Shown piece by piece: positions 42,606-51,290 of a stretch of DNA of 64,000 nt. The translations under genes and the position numbers were made by a program. Origin of the DNA: Nostoc sp. UHCC 0870 (GTDB lineage: Bacteria; Cyanobacteriota; Cyanobacteriia; Cyanobacteriales; Nostocaceae); contig NZ_CP091913.1 of assembly GCF_022063185.1 (NCBI RefSeq), forward strand, positions 5,371,141-5,435,140, given 5' to 3'. Position 1 is the first letter of the stretch. The number at the start of each line of letters is the position of its first letter. The notes under the pieces were generated by a model. That model saw only the letters and a list, made by a program, of their open reading frames with translations. It did no database searches and had not been told where the DNA came from.

Positions 42606-43519
42606 ATTAAAAACACCGAACCAATAAAACCAGGATTTTCTACATAGATTTTATTGTTATAATAAAGTCCTGGTGACATACCACCATCAAATAAAATTCC
42701 TTCTTTAATTTTGCCTAAACAATTATTGCGTGCAATTCCTTCTAGAACATCATCAAATTTATCTGGTGTCAACTCTTGATTAACCCCAGATGGCTCAATA
42801 GTAGAATTAGCTTTTATATCATTAACTAACAAAATCACATAACCCTTACTTGTGATAGCCGCCATAGAACGATTAGTAGCTTGTCTACAGGCAAACTCAC
42901 CTAAATCTTGACAAATATCTTTAAATTTACCTTGACGATAAAACCTGCCATTACCGCCTACTAAATTGTAATTTAAAATATTATTTGCTCTTCTACCAAC
43001 GTCGATTGTAGCCTTTCGTTGTGAAGCTTTACCACCAGAAATACCAAAAGAAGAACGTTTACTTTTAAAATCTCCTGCATACTCAATTCCACGAGAAATA
43101 TTTAAGCCTTGGGGTTTATTTTCCGTGTCTATATAGTCGGCGTTAATTGCTGCTATTGGTTTTTTGCCATTTAGCTGAGAGTTAGCATGAGAAATAAGTT
43201 CACGAAATTGTTTAGGTATATATTCTCTCCGAAATTTACCCCTACTATCTTTAGCATAAATTGGATGAGATAACCCCAGATTCACTTTAAAATCTAGTGC
43301 CTCTGACCTAGGATTAAAAATAATCACATGATTAATACCTTTAGCAAATTTATCACCACGATTATTCGTTTTAAAAAATTCAATACTAAATTTACTATTT
43401 TCCCCAGCACAAGCTTTTACAACTTTCGGTGCTGAACTAGCATCGATTTTTTGACAACCTGACAATAAACTGACAGAAACCAGAAATATAGATAAAGAAA
43501 CTATTTTTTTGAAGTACAT
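42593..43519 (-). CDS. Phosphodiester glycosidase-like lipoprotein (NAGPA family)
   Basis: A 308-residue protein with a lipoprotein signal (VSLLSGC, lipid Cys22) and a domain of the phosphodiester glycosidase/NAGPA family: HVIIFNPRS near residue 65, AAINADYIDTENKPQG near 123, ILFDGGMSPGLYYNN near 274. Family members act on exposed N-acetylglucosamine phosphodiesters or exopolysaccharides; the substrate here is unknown. It overlaps the desulfurase 3' end by 13 bases on the opposite strand. Confidence 0.85.
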   Translation of the reverse strand: MYFKKIVSLSIFLVSVSLLSGCQKIDASSAPKVVKACAGENSKFSIEFFKTNNRGDKFAKGINHVIIFNPRSEALDFKVNLGLSHPIYAKDSRGKFRREYIPKQFRELISHANSQLNGKKPIAAINADYIDTENKPQGLNISRGIEYAGDFKSKRSSFGISGGKASQRKATIDVGRRANNILNYNLVGGNGRFYRQGKFKDICQDLGEFACRQATNRSMAAITSKGYVILLVNDIKANSTIEPSGVNQELTPDKFDDVLEGIARNNCLGKIKEGILFDGGMSPGLYYNNKIYVENPGFIGSVFLIYKK

Positions 43520-43606
43520 AAAAACTAAAACCCGCTACAGCATGACTATAGCGGGTAATAATTCAAAATTTCAATCAAGGTTGCTGATTAGAGGCTAGAA
43601 ACTAAT

Positions 43607-43655
43607 CCTGTCCCCTGTCCCCTGTCCCCTGTCCCCTGTCCCCTGTCACCTGTCA
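43607..43655. repeat. CCTGTCC heptamer array, 7 units
   Basis: Five CCTGTCC and two CCTGTCA units in perfect 7-base phase, of the STRR type. It lies directly downstream of the DUF4912 gene stop (which reads leftward) and upstream of the lipoprotein gene. Confidence 0.92.
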
Positions 43656-43660
43656 CCTTC

Positions 43661-44911
43661 CTAAGAAAGCCATTCTAAAACAGCTTCGTCTTTAGTATTG
43701 GTGTTACGAGATGGGGTTTCACGATTAAATTTCATGTGAATTGAGCGTGTTTGCTCACCATCCGCCGCAACAGCCAAAATGGGGTAGTCGATTAAGCCAT
43801 CTTGGAAGGACATCTGGAAGCGGAATGTACCATCTGGATTCAACTTGATGGGACGACCACCAATTGTTACAGTAGCATCGGGTTCAGTTGCACCGTAAAC
43901 AATCAACTCAGCATCAGCAATTAACCAGAACTGACGAGGACGCATTGGTACGGCGGAAGCGGAGAAGCCTACACCGGACATTCCCACACCGGACATATTG
44001 ATGCCGGAAGCGGTGGGAACTGCCCACATACCTACACCAGATGGGAATACGTAGGAACTGATAGCTTGTTCTGGACGGGCAGAACCGGGGACTTGCTGCA
44101 TAGAACCGAACAGCGAACCAGCAACCCGTTGTGCTTCGGCGGACTCTGCCATGCCAAAGATTTCGTCGTAGATGGGGTTGCCATTGCTATTACTAGCACT
44201 AACAGCAGGTGTTTTCTTCGCAGGGGGAACGAGTTCGTACAGGGTTTTGCCGCGTAAATCTTCCTCAAAGTTGACGGTGATGAAGACATCTTCAATCCAG
44301 TCAGAGGGATAAACGGGGGGAATGTGAACACGCGCTGAACGAGCTAGTACCAACCAACGGCCATCAAAGGCACGATAACCGATATCAAGAACATAATCGC
44401 GATCGCTCACTGGAATAGGAATATACCATTCCCTCGCTAGTTCATCAGCAGGATACTCTTGGATGCTGTGGGGGCTTTGGTATTCGAGATTTACATCGGT
44501 AACGTCATAAATCCGCAGTGCCAGTTGTTGTCCCCCTTGGCGGCGCAACTCTTCTTTATGGTCGTTGGCGATATCCCAGTAAGCATAAGCCCACTGAGGA
44601 TCACGCGGTAACAGGACAATCCGACTGTCACCGTAACCACCTGGTAAATCTGCCAATGCTTCATCAACATCAGCTAGAGATCCACCAGTACGGTCTTCTT
44701 GACCAAGTTCAAATTTTGCTGCTTCCACGGTTTCCTGTGCCTCCAGTGAGCGAGATGGGTTAAGCGATGCTTTTTGACGCTGAACTTCTTGAATTGATGC
44801 TAGTAATTGAGATTTCCTCATCCGGCTATAGCGAGAGATGCTAAATTCGCTGGCAACTTTACGTAGTTGTCGCAGTGTCATCTCTTCTAGCGGTGGGCGT
44901 TCTTTTGCCAT
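43661..44911 (-). CDS. DUF4912 protein with Rho-N/SAP-like N-terminus
   Basis: A 416-residue protein. Residues about 5-50 (LEEMTLRQLRKVASEFSISR then MRKSQLLASI) match a Rho-N/SAP-like helical motif. Residues about 90-220 form the DUF4912 domain, with RIVLLPRDPQWAYAYWDI and LRIYDVTDVN. A Gly/Met/Ser linker near 300-325 repeats SGVGMSGVGFSAS. The C-terminus (about 330-416) resembles a bacterial Ig-like fold with VYGATEPDATVTIGG. The ATG at 44911 has GGAGG upstream; the longer open frame does not. Function is unknown; the N-terminal motif hints at nucleic-acid binding. Confidence 0.88.
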   Translation of the reverse strand: MAKERPPLEEMTLRQLRKVASEFSISRYSRMRKSQLLASIQEVQRQKASLNPSRSLEAQETVEAAKFELGQEDRTGGSLADVDEALADLPGGYGDSRIVLLPRDPQWAYAYWDIANDHKEELRRQGGQQLALRIYDVTDVNLEYQSPHSIQEYPADELAREWYIPIPVSDRDYVLDIGYRAFDGRWLVLARSARVHIPPVYPSDWIEDVFITVNFEEDLRGKTLYELVPPAKKTPAVSASNSNGNPIYDEIFGMAESAEAQRVAGSLFGSMQQVPGSARPEQAISSYVFPSGVGMWAVPTASGINMSGVGMSGVGFSASAVPMRPRQFWLIADAELIVYGATEPDATVTIGGRPIKLNPDGTFRFQMSFQDGLIDYPILAVAADGEQTRSIHMKFNRETPSRNTNTKDEAVLEWLS

Positions 44912-45428
44912 GAATTTTGGCCTCCAGTAGTTTGAAAGGTAAATGATTTCCCTGGGTAACAAAATGCTTAATTAAACTTCATTTATCCCAGATGAATTTC
45001 TTATGCCTGACTCCTGGTTTTGCCCAGTGTGTTTTTTTTAGTCTTTTGTTAAATAAAGGTCACTTCCTTTCAATTTCTTACTCATGCCAAAATCAGCACT
45101 TTGGGATCTGAGGAGTCACTTAATTAAGTTTGTTGAACTTATATTAACTAGTAAACGTTCCTAGGGATCAAGGGGTGTCAACAGGCTTTTTTACCTATTC
45201 TACGAACTTATAAGCTCTTGCGGGATCAATTTGTTATGATCCCCTGACATTTACCTTGATTGACAGTAGAGCTATATCATGTTTCCATGACAATAGTTGA
45301 TATACCAGCGAATATAAGCGTGTTATTATAGATTGCTCGAAAGCTTCAGATCCATCAAACAACCCTCAAATAAATTTATTTGGTGGCAGAAGCCGCTAAA
45401 ACATAACAATTAGATACAAAAATTCATA
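44912..45428. other. Gene-free region upstream of the DUF4912 gene
   Basis: About 515 bases between the DUF4912 start and the ftn2 stop. The sequence is moderately A/T-rich with no ORF of note, no tRNA and no recognised riboswitch. It presumably holds the DUF4912 promoter and the 3' end of ftn2. Confidence 0.6.
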
Positions 45429-47696
45429 TTAATTGACAACGGCTGCCATGCTCTGAATTCGCCACCCGTCTGCTTGCCGAACTAATTCATAGCGCACACG
45501 GAGATTTTCATCAGTTGAATTTCTTCTTTGACCATTTTCGTAGAATTGAGTGATTTCCCTGACGGTAGCTCTGACTAAAGCGCGATCGGGATCTCTATCA
45601 AATTTATTGATATTTTCGACTCTGACGCTGTGGCTATACATCCGATAGCTGTCTCTTGCTCTCACTTGCTGGGCAGTGAATCGCCACTGTGACAAGGCAG
45701 AACCCGTTAAAATTCCAGCTAAACCCTCAATCTCGTGGTTAGGTCCTAATGCTGAGGCTTTGGTGGATAGCCAAGTTTTAATCACCCCTTCGGCTATTGC
45801 TTCTGTCACCCCACCATCCTGGGACTGTAAAGCACTGTTGTTCTCTAGGGTGGCTATTAACGGTTCATTGAGTTGAGTCAAAAATGTTTCTGCCTGTAAA
45901 GCAGGTGCGGGGAAAAACAGATTCTTGACTGTACCAAAAATGGTTGAGACTAACAGCCAAAAAACTAATATCCCTCCCATAGAAATAAATACAGTCCACA
46001 CTAAGCGGGTTTTGGGATCTAACGTACCGACCAACTGACGCTGTGGGTGAGGACGATTCTGCTCTCGGCTAGCAGTTTCCTTGGGCTTGCGTCTCCTGCG
46101 CTTAGTAGTTGGAGTTGGGCGAGGTGCAGAGCTTGGATGCTGATTAGCCCTAGCTGTATGCTGTACAGCAGGTATCTGCGATTTAACAGGTGCTTCTGGA
46201 TGCGGTATGCCAGTGTATGGGGGTATAGGCGCAGTATTTTCTCTAAATGCTGTAGAATTGACCGATTCTGCTACTCTGTGGTTGTTGGTTGCTGGTAACT
46301 CTGGATCTGGCGTTCTGTGGTGATCTGACTCAGGTCGAGTCGTTCCACTGGTATGATTACGGTACTGCGTGCGATTAATGACCTTCCACTCATTAGTAGT
46401 TTCTGCATCATTAGGCAGAGCTTCTAGATAAGCTTGGACTTGGGGGTTAGCAAAATAATCTTTCAGCAATGCTTGCTGCTTGGCTAAATCCCGAAAATGG
46501 GGAAATACTTCATTTTGTAGCCATTGTTCAGCATAAAGGCACAAACCAGGCAGTAAGTCTGGGGAATCTTGAGATTTTTCTCGAATAAAAGCTAGGGATT
46601 CATATTCTTGGCTCAGTTCTAGAACGCGGGATGCTTCTTCAGTTTGCCCTAATAACAGCGCACAGAGAGACTGTTCTAAATGTACATCTTGCCGTTTAGA
46701 CAGACGCATGAGCATTTGCTTGGCATGACGAATCAAAGCGGGTTGACGGTGGGTAAATCCCCGTGCAATGGAGGCGTAGACAGCCAAGTAGGTAGCCACA
46801 GCCGAAGGACGTTTACTTTCCGCCTCAAACAGCTTGTGTTGTTCGGCGACTGTTAAATAGTGGCGTAGTTGCTGGATGAAGCGGAGAAAGTCATCTATAC
46901 TTAAGCCCGATTCATCATGACCATTGCCGTCAATGCCACCGCGATCGTCTAAGATATTTTGCAGCAATTCCAGACCTTGGTGACGTTCGACGGTCTGATC
47001 TGGAGGTAGTGCCAGTAATTCTAGAATGCGATAGGGGCGTAACTTATAAAGGTCAGCTTGAATTTCTGCCTGGACATTAGGAAACAGACCTTCACGAGCT
47101 AACATTTCTTGGCCGGTTTCGAGAGAAATAGCCGCATTTTCGTAGTGACCTTGCTGCCATTGCTCACGACCTAATTCTAAACAAGCCAGAGCAACAGTCA
47201 GAATAATATCTGGGCGTTCAGTATTTTGAAGAAATTCCTCAGTAGCCAGATGAACGCCTTTTTTAGGCACTACACCGTTTTGATTCCCCAAATAGGTACG
47301 ACCTAGTTTTAGCACTAGCTCGTATTCTCCTAGTTCTTGCAGGATTAATAAAGCACCAACTAACTCATCAGAGGCAATTTCAATACTGAGATTGTGAGCA
47401 TTAAACTTACCCTGACTGCTGTTCTGACGATTTTCTAGTGCTACTTTGGCACTACCAGAGCTATCTGGATCATAAGCATGAGCAAGATATAACTGGTCGT
47501 AACTACTACGTTCCTTGGAATCTGATAAAACCACGTAAGCTTCTTCTATAAGTTGTTTACGGGAAGCAATTGCTGCTTGAGAATACTCTTTGCGTGGCAA
47601 TTGTACAATGCGATCGCTATACGCTTGCCGCAACTGTTCCTCGCTTGCCGCTAATGGTAGTCCTAAAATTCGGTAGTAATCAAGCGGAATTCGCAC
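45429..47696 (-). CDS. ftn2: Cell division protein Ftn2/ZipN (ARC6 homologue)
   Basis: A 755-residue FtsZ-anchoring protein specific to cyanobacteria and plastids. The N-terminus is a J-like domain (DYYRILGLPLAASEEQLRQA to YDQLYLAHAY) without the HPD tripeptide, as usual for ARC6. Helical repeats fill the middle (about 100-430). A Pro/Thr/Arg-rich linker (about 440-570) precedes one membrane helix (VFISMGGILVFWLLVSTIFG, about 585-604). The C-terminal IMS domain (about 625-755) ends in WRIQSMAAVVN. It acts at the septum in the cytoplasmic membrane. Confidence 0.94.
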   Translation of the reverse strand: MRIPLDYYRILGLPLAASEEQLRQAYSDRIVQLPRKEYSQAAIASRKQLIEEAYVVLSDSKERSSYDQLYLAHAYDPDSSGSAKVALENRQNSSQGKFNAHNLSIEIASDELVGALLILQELGEYELVLKLGRTYLGNQNGVVPKKGVHLATEEFLQNTERPDIILTVALACLELGREQWQQGHYENAAISLETGQEMLAREGLFPNVQAEIQADLYKLRPYRILELLALPPDQTVERHQGLELLQNILDDRGGIDGNGHDESGLSIDDFLRFIQQLRHYLTVAEQHKLFEAESKRPSAVATYLAVYASIARGFTHRQPALIRHAKQMLMRLSKRQDVHLEQSLCALLLGQTEEASRVLELSQEYESLAFIREKSQDSPDLLPGLCLYAEQWLQNEVFPHFRDLAKQQALLKDYFANPQVQAYLEALPNDAETTNEWKVINRTQYRNHTSGTTRPESDHHRTPDPELPATNNHRVAESVNSTAFRENTAPIPPYTGIPHPEAPVKSQIPAVQHTARANQHPSSAPRPTPTTKRRRRKPKETASREQNRPHPQRQLVGTLDPKTRLVWTVFISMGGILVFWLLVSTIFGTVKNLFFPAPALQAETFLTQLNEPLIATLENNSALQSQDGGVTEAIAEGVIKTWLSTKASALGPNHEIEGLAGILTGSALSQWRFTAQQVRARDSYRMYSHSVRVENINKFDRDPDRALVRATVREITQFYENGQRRNSTDENLRVRYELVRQADGWRIQSMAAVVN

Positions 47697-48467
47697 AGCC
47701 TACTTCCCCTGCACCGTGATCAACATAATCCACCTAGAGCATTCCAGGCGTGTAAAACCGTGCCATAATCATACGGTGAATAATACCGTGCCGGACTTAC
47801 ACTATAAGTGTATATTGCAACAATCAATTTTGTTGCTTCCCAAAGTTGTGTCACATTCTAGTACCAACATTTTGTCTTCGCCTAGGAAGTGCTGATACTT
47901 TGTCTTAATTCTTAGTAATTTTCCTGAGAATAAATGTTATCAGTTTTTGAGCCTGTAAAACTGAAATAGCATATTAGTTGTATAAGCCTTGCTTCCACAG
48001 CAGACTATGATTTATTTTTATTCAGATATTTATTTATCTGAGATATGGAATTAAAGATGCACCGCCTCAAGTATATATGCTGATAACATAAAGGCCAAGA
48101 TTATATCATAAGGAGAAGAGATGACAACCCTATAAAATATACTTAGGGATTTAGGTGTTGAATTTCCCTAAATTGTTCATAGATATGCAGAAACCAAGCT
48201 ATCCTGAGTGATAGCCTATGAACTGGAATGGGGAATAGCAAGGTGCAGAAAAAGAGCGTTGCTATTAGGCTGAGATAGTCATATATAGATATGTGAAAAC
48301 TAGCAAATTCACCCTGTTTTTTCCTGAATATTCTCTATAACTGTTTTTGGTGCATAAACATCGGTTGTCAACTCTAGCAAAACCTCTGTAAAGAAAACAA
48401 ATTTGTTGAGAGAACAACCTATTGAAAATGGTAAATTTCGTTTTTAGAATAGGAATACTAAAAAATA
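47697..48467. other. Divergent intergenic region between ftn2 and pdhA
   Basis: A 770-base gene-free stretch that must carry the promoters of both genes. It includes a perfect short inverted repeat TACACTATAAGTGTA at 47798-47812, about 100 bases upstream of ftn2, which could be an operator. No RNA gene was recognised. The short open frame at 48265-48486 overlaps the pdhA start and is not credible. Confidence 0.6.
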
Positions 48468-49502
48468 ATGGTTCAAGAACGCGCATTACCTAAATTTGAT
48501 ACTGCTACCGCCCAGATCAGCAAAGAAAAAGGCTTGCTTTTATACGAAGACATGATTTTAGGGCGTTTTTTTGAAGATAAATGCGCCGAAATGTATTACA
48601 GAGGCAAAATGTTTGGTTTTGTCCACCTGTATAACGGGCAAGAAGCAGTTTCCACCGGCGTAATTCAAGCCATGCGCCCAGGGGAAGATTTCGTTTCTAG
48701 CACTTACCGCGACCACGTTCATGCTTTGAGCGCGGGAGTACCAGCAAAAGAAGTCATGGCAGAACTATTTGGCAAAGCCACCGGTTGCAGTAAAGGGCGC
48801 GGTGGTTCGATGCATATGTTTTCTGCCGAACACCGCTTGTTAGGTGGCTATGCTTTCGTAGCTGAAGGCATTCCCGTAGCGGCTGGTGCAGCTTTTCAAA
48901 GTAAATACCGTCGTGAAGTTTTAGGCGATCGCAACGCCGATCAAGTAACAGCTTGCTTCTTCGGTGATGGTGCAGCTAACAACGGTCAGTTTTTTGAAAC
49001 GCTGAATATGGCAGCCCTATGGAAATTGCCAATTCTTTTCGTAGTAGAAAATAATAAATGGGCAATTGGCATGGCGCACGATCGCGCCACCTCCGACCCA
49101 GAGATTTACAAAAAAGCCAGCGTGTTTAACATGGTGGGCGTAGAAGTAGATGGTATGGATGTACTAGCAGTACACACCGTAGCCCAAGAAGCCGTAGCCC
49201 GCGCCCGTGCAGGTGAAGGACCAACCTTAATCGAAGCCCTAACCTACCGCTTCCGTGGTCACTCCTTAGCAGATCCAGACGAACTGCGGAGCAAAACCGA
49301 AAAAGAATTCTGGTTTTCTCGCGATCCCATCAAAAAGCTAGCTGCTTACCTAATAGAGCAGAACTTAGCAGATGAGGCAGAATTGAAAGCGATCGAGAAC
49401 AAAATTCAGGCAGTGATCGACGAAGCCGTAAAATTCGCCGAAAGCAGCCCTGAACCTGATCCCAGCGAATTGTACCGCTTTATTTTTGCAGAAGACGAAT
49501 AA
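48468..49502 (+). CDS. pdhA: Pyruvate dehydrogenase E1 component, alpha subunit
   Basis: The alpha subunit of the heterotetrameric E1 enzyme that decarboxylates pyruvate with thiamine diphosphate. Length 344 residues is typical. The thiamine-diphosphate motif begins GDGAANNGQFFE and ends near VVENNKWAIG, and the GRGGSMHMF and YRFRGHSLADPDELR signatures are present. The E1 beta gene is not adjacent, as usual in cyanobacteria. A heptamer repeat array begins 2 bases after the stop codon. Confidence 0.96.
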   Translation: MVQERALPKFDTATAQISKEKGLLLYEDMILGRFFEDKCAEMYYRGKMFGFVHLYNGQEAVSTGVIQAMRPGEDFVSSTYRDHVHALSAGVPAKEVMAELFGKATGCSKGRGGSMHMFSAEHRLLGGYAFVAEGIPVAAGAAFQSKYRREVLGDRNADQVTACFFGDGAANNGQFFETLNMAALWKLPILFVVENNKWAIGMAHDRATSDPEIYKKASVFNMVGVEVDGMDVLAVHTVAQEAVARARAGEGPTLIEALTYRFRGHSLADPDELRSKTEKEFWFSRDPIKKLAAYLIEQNLADEAELKAIENKIQAVIDEAVKFAESSPEPDPSELYRFIFAEDE

Positions 49503-49504
49503 CA

Positions 49505-49574
49505 GTAATGAGTAATGAGTGCTGAGTAATGAGTAATGAGTAATGAGTAATGAGTAATGAGTTGTGAGTAAAGA
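49505..49574. repeat. GTAATGA heptamer array, 10 units
   Basis: Ten units in exact 7-base phase, mostly GTAATGA with single GTGCTGA, GTTGTGA and GTAAAGA variants. The family is the same as the 29-unit array at 17471. It starts directly after the pdhA stop. The next array, in the opposite orientation, makes a potential long hairpin that could terminate pdhA transcription. Confidence 0.93.
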
Positions 49575-49586
49575 GAAAAACACTCC

Positions 49587-49667
49587 CTCACTCAGCACTC
49601 AGCACTCAGCACTCTCTCACTCCCTCACTCAGCACTCAGCACTCTCTCACTCAGCACTCCATCACTC
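49587..49667. repeat. Inverse heptamer array (TCAGCAC / CTCACTC units)
   Basis: About eleven units such as TCAGCAC and CTCTCAC, the reverse complement of the GTGCTGA type. It ends just before the GAGGAC ribosome site of the epimerase-like gene. Confidence 0.88.
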
Positions 49668-49683
49668 TCCGAGGACTAATCCT

Positions 49684-50553
49684 GTGTTTAGTATTGCCAT
49701 TCAACAGCAACAGTACAAAACCTATATCCTTTCTGATGAAACTGCTGGTTCTCATCTGGAAGTAGTACCAGAACGCGGTGGAATCATTACCCGTTGGCAA
49801 GTTAAGGGAGAAGAAATTTTCTACCTAGACACAGAACGCTTTACCAATCCAGAGTTGAGCGTCAGAGGTGGAAACCCAATTTTGTTTCCCATTTGTGGCA
49901 ACTTACCAGATAACACCTACACCCTCAACGGTAAGCCGTACACTCTCAAGCAACATGGCTTTGCTCGTGACCTACCCTGGGAAGTAACTGATCAACTCAC
50001 GACAGATAAAGCAGCACTCACACTGGTTCTTAACAGCAACGAGCAAACCAAGGCGGTTTATCCCTTTGATTTCCAAGTGGTTTTCACTTACGAACTACAA
50101 GGAAATACGCTCTTAATTAAACAGCATTACCACAATCTTTCATCTACACCGTTGCCATTTTCGGCTGGTTTTCATCCTTACTTCCTCGCAGGGGATAAAA
50201 ATCAGCTAGAGTTCGCTATTCCCTCTCAGGAGTATCAAGACCAAAAAACCAAAGAAGTTCATTCCTTTAACGGCAATTTTGACTTCAGCCGGGATGAAAT
50301 TGATTTCGCCTTTGGGCAGATTACCAGTCAGTCTGCTAGTGTGACAGACCATAGCCGCAAGCTCAAACTTACCCTAGACTCCGACGATATTTTTTCTCTG
50401 CTCGTATTCTGGACGCTCAAGGGTAAAGAGTTCTATTGTCTAGAACCTTGGAGCGCACCCCGCAACTCACTAAATACAGGTGAAAAACTGACTGTACTTG
50501 AACCAGGAGCTAGTTACACAGCATCTGTGAAACTAACGGCAGATTTTTTCTAG
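49684..50553 (+). CDS. Aldose 1-epimerase family protein
   Basis: A 289-residue galactose-mutarotase-like protein, beginning with GTG (read as Met-FSIAIQQQQ). GAGG at 49671 lies 9 bases upstream, while sequence further upstream in frame is translated repeat. Family marks are HLEVVPERGGIITRW near the N-terminus, GGNPILFPICGNLPDN, YTLKQHGFARDLPWE and GFHPYF. The class interconverts sugar anomers or hexose-6-phosphates; the substrate is not defined by sequence. It follows pdhA on the same strand but is separated by inverted arrays. Confidence 0.9.
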   Translation: MFSIAIQQQQYKTYILSDETAGSHLEVVPERGGIITRWQVKGEEIFYLDTERFTNPELSVRGGNPILFPICGNLPDNTYTLNGKPYTLKQHGFARDLPWEVTDQLTTDKAALTLVLNSNEQTKAVYPFDFQVVFTYELQGNTLLIKQHYHNLSSTPLPFSAGFHPYFLAGDKNQLEFAIPSQEYQDQKTKEVHSFNGNFDFSRDEIDFAFGQITSQSASVTDHSRKLKLTLDSDDIFSLLVFWTLKGKEFYCLEPWSAPRNSLNTGEKLTVLEPGASYTASVKLTADFF

Positions 50554-50560
50554 TTATCCC

Positions 50561-50591
50561 TTGACAAACACCTAGACATTAGTGCTATAAT
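50561..50591 (+). promoter_or_regulatory. Consensus promoter of tRNA-Lys
   Basis: A perfect TTGACA (50561-50566) and a perfect TATAAT (50586-50591), separated by 19 bases, lie 24 bases upstream of the tRNA. The epimerase-like gene stop codon lies just before it, so the tRNA has its own promoter. Confidence 0.8.
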
Positions 50592-50614
50592 AGCGAAGTT
50601 GCGAAATGCAGCGC

Positions 50615-50686
50615 GGGTCGCTAACTCAACGGTAGAGTACTCGGCTTTTAACCGATTAGTTCCGGGTTCGAATCCCGGGCGACCCA
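50615..50686 (+). tRNA. tRNA-Lys(TTT)
   Basis: A 72-base cloverleaf. Acceptor GGGTCGC pairs with GCGACCC, the anticodon stem CTCGG/CCGAT (G-T at one end) holds loop CTTTTAA with anticodon TTT, and the T-arm CCGGG-TTCGAAT-CCCGG is perfect. The discriminator is A; CCA is not encoded. An open frame on the opposite strand over this gene is not a real gene. Confidence 0.95.
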
Positions 50687-50807
50687 TTTGATAGATAGTT
50701 CTAGATATCTCTAGACGTAAAACAGAGCCTACCAAGAAACCCTTTAGAGACGTAGCAATGCTACGTCTCTACATTATTTTTCGGAGGTGTCTGTTGTTGA
50801 ACTGACA

Positions 50808-51251
50808 TCAACTTGCTTTCGTATTCAAAGCATATTCCTTAAACCTCTCTAAATCGGCTTGGATTGTTGATTCTACGGCTCGCCCTAAAAATAGGTTATC
50901 CATGATTTTGCCCAGTAAACCAGGAATAGCATAGGAAATAGTCATTTTGACAATGCTACTACTGTGGCGATCGTAAAAGCGGATTGCTCCCTGATTCGGC
51001 AACCCATCCACAGATTCCCACTGAATGATTTGGTTGGGGACAACTTTGAGGATGCGAGATTTCCAAGTAAATTCCAATCCGCCTGTACTCAATTTCCATA
51101 GTGAAATTTCTGGATTATCAGGCAGAATTTTCACTGAATCAATCCACTTCATCCACTTGGGCATTTGCTCCAAGTCAGACCATAAACCCCATACTAAATC
51201 TATGGGAGCTTCTACTTCTACCTGTACGCTATGCTCTAGCCAGTCAGCCAT
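50808..51251 (-). CDS. SRPBCC/START-like protein (polyketide cyclase/dehydrase family)
   Basis: A 147-residue single-domain protein of the SRPBCC lipid-binding fold: EVEAPIDLVWGLWSDLEQMP at the N-terminus and a long C-terminal helix (AVESTIQADLERFKEYA). Such domains bind hydrophobic ligands in a cavity. It lies 39 bases downstream of the zeta-carotene desaturase on the same strand, so a role linked to carotenoid handling is plausible but only inferred. Confidence 0.88.
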   Translation of the reverse strand: MADWLEHSVQVEVEAPIDLVWGLWSDLEQMPKWMKWIDSVKILPDNPEISLWKLSTGGLEFTWKSRILKVVPNQIIQWESVDGLPNQGAIRFYDRHSSSIVKMTISYAIPGLLGKIMDNLFLGRAVESTIQADLERFKEYALNTKAS

Positions 51252-51290
51252 TATTTTTCGGTTTGTATTTAATGAGAGTAACCCATAACT

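Noticed and set aside
48265..48486. 73-codon open frame on the minus strand
   Set aside because: It overlaps the pdhA start and promoter region and shows no protein-like pattern.
50550..50735. 61-codon open frame over tRNA-Lys
   Set aside because: It is the complement of the tRNA gene, a common annotation artefact (RPGFEPGTNRL).
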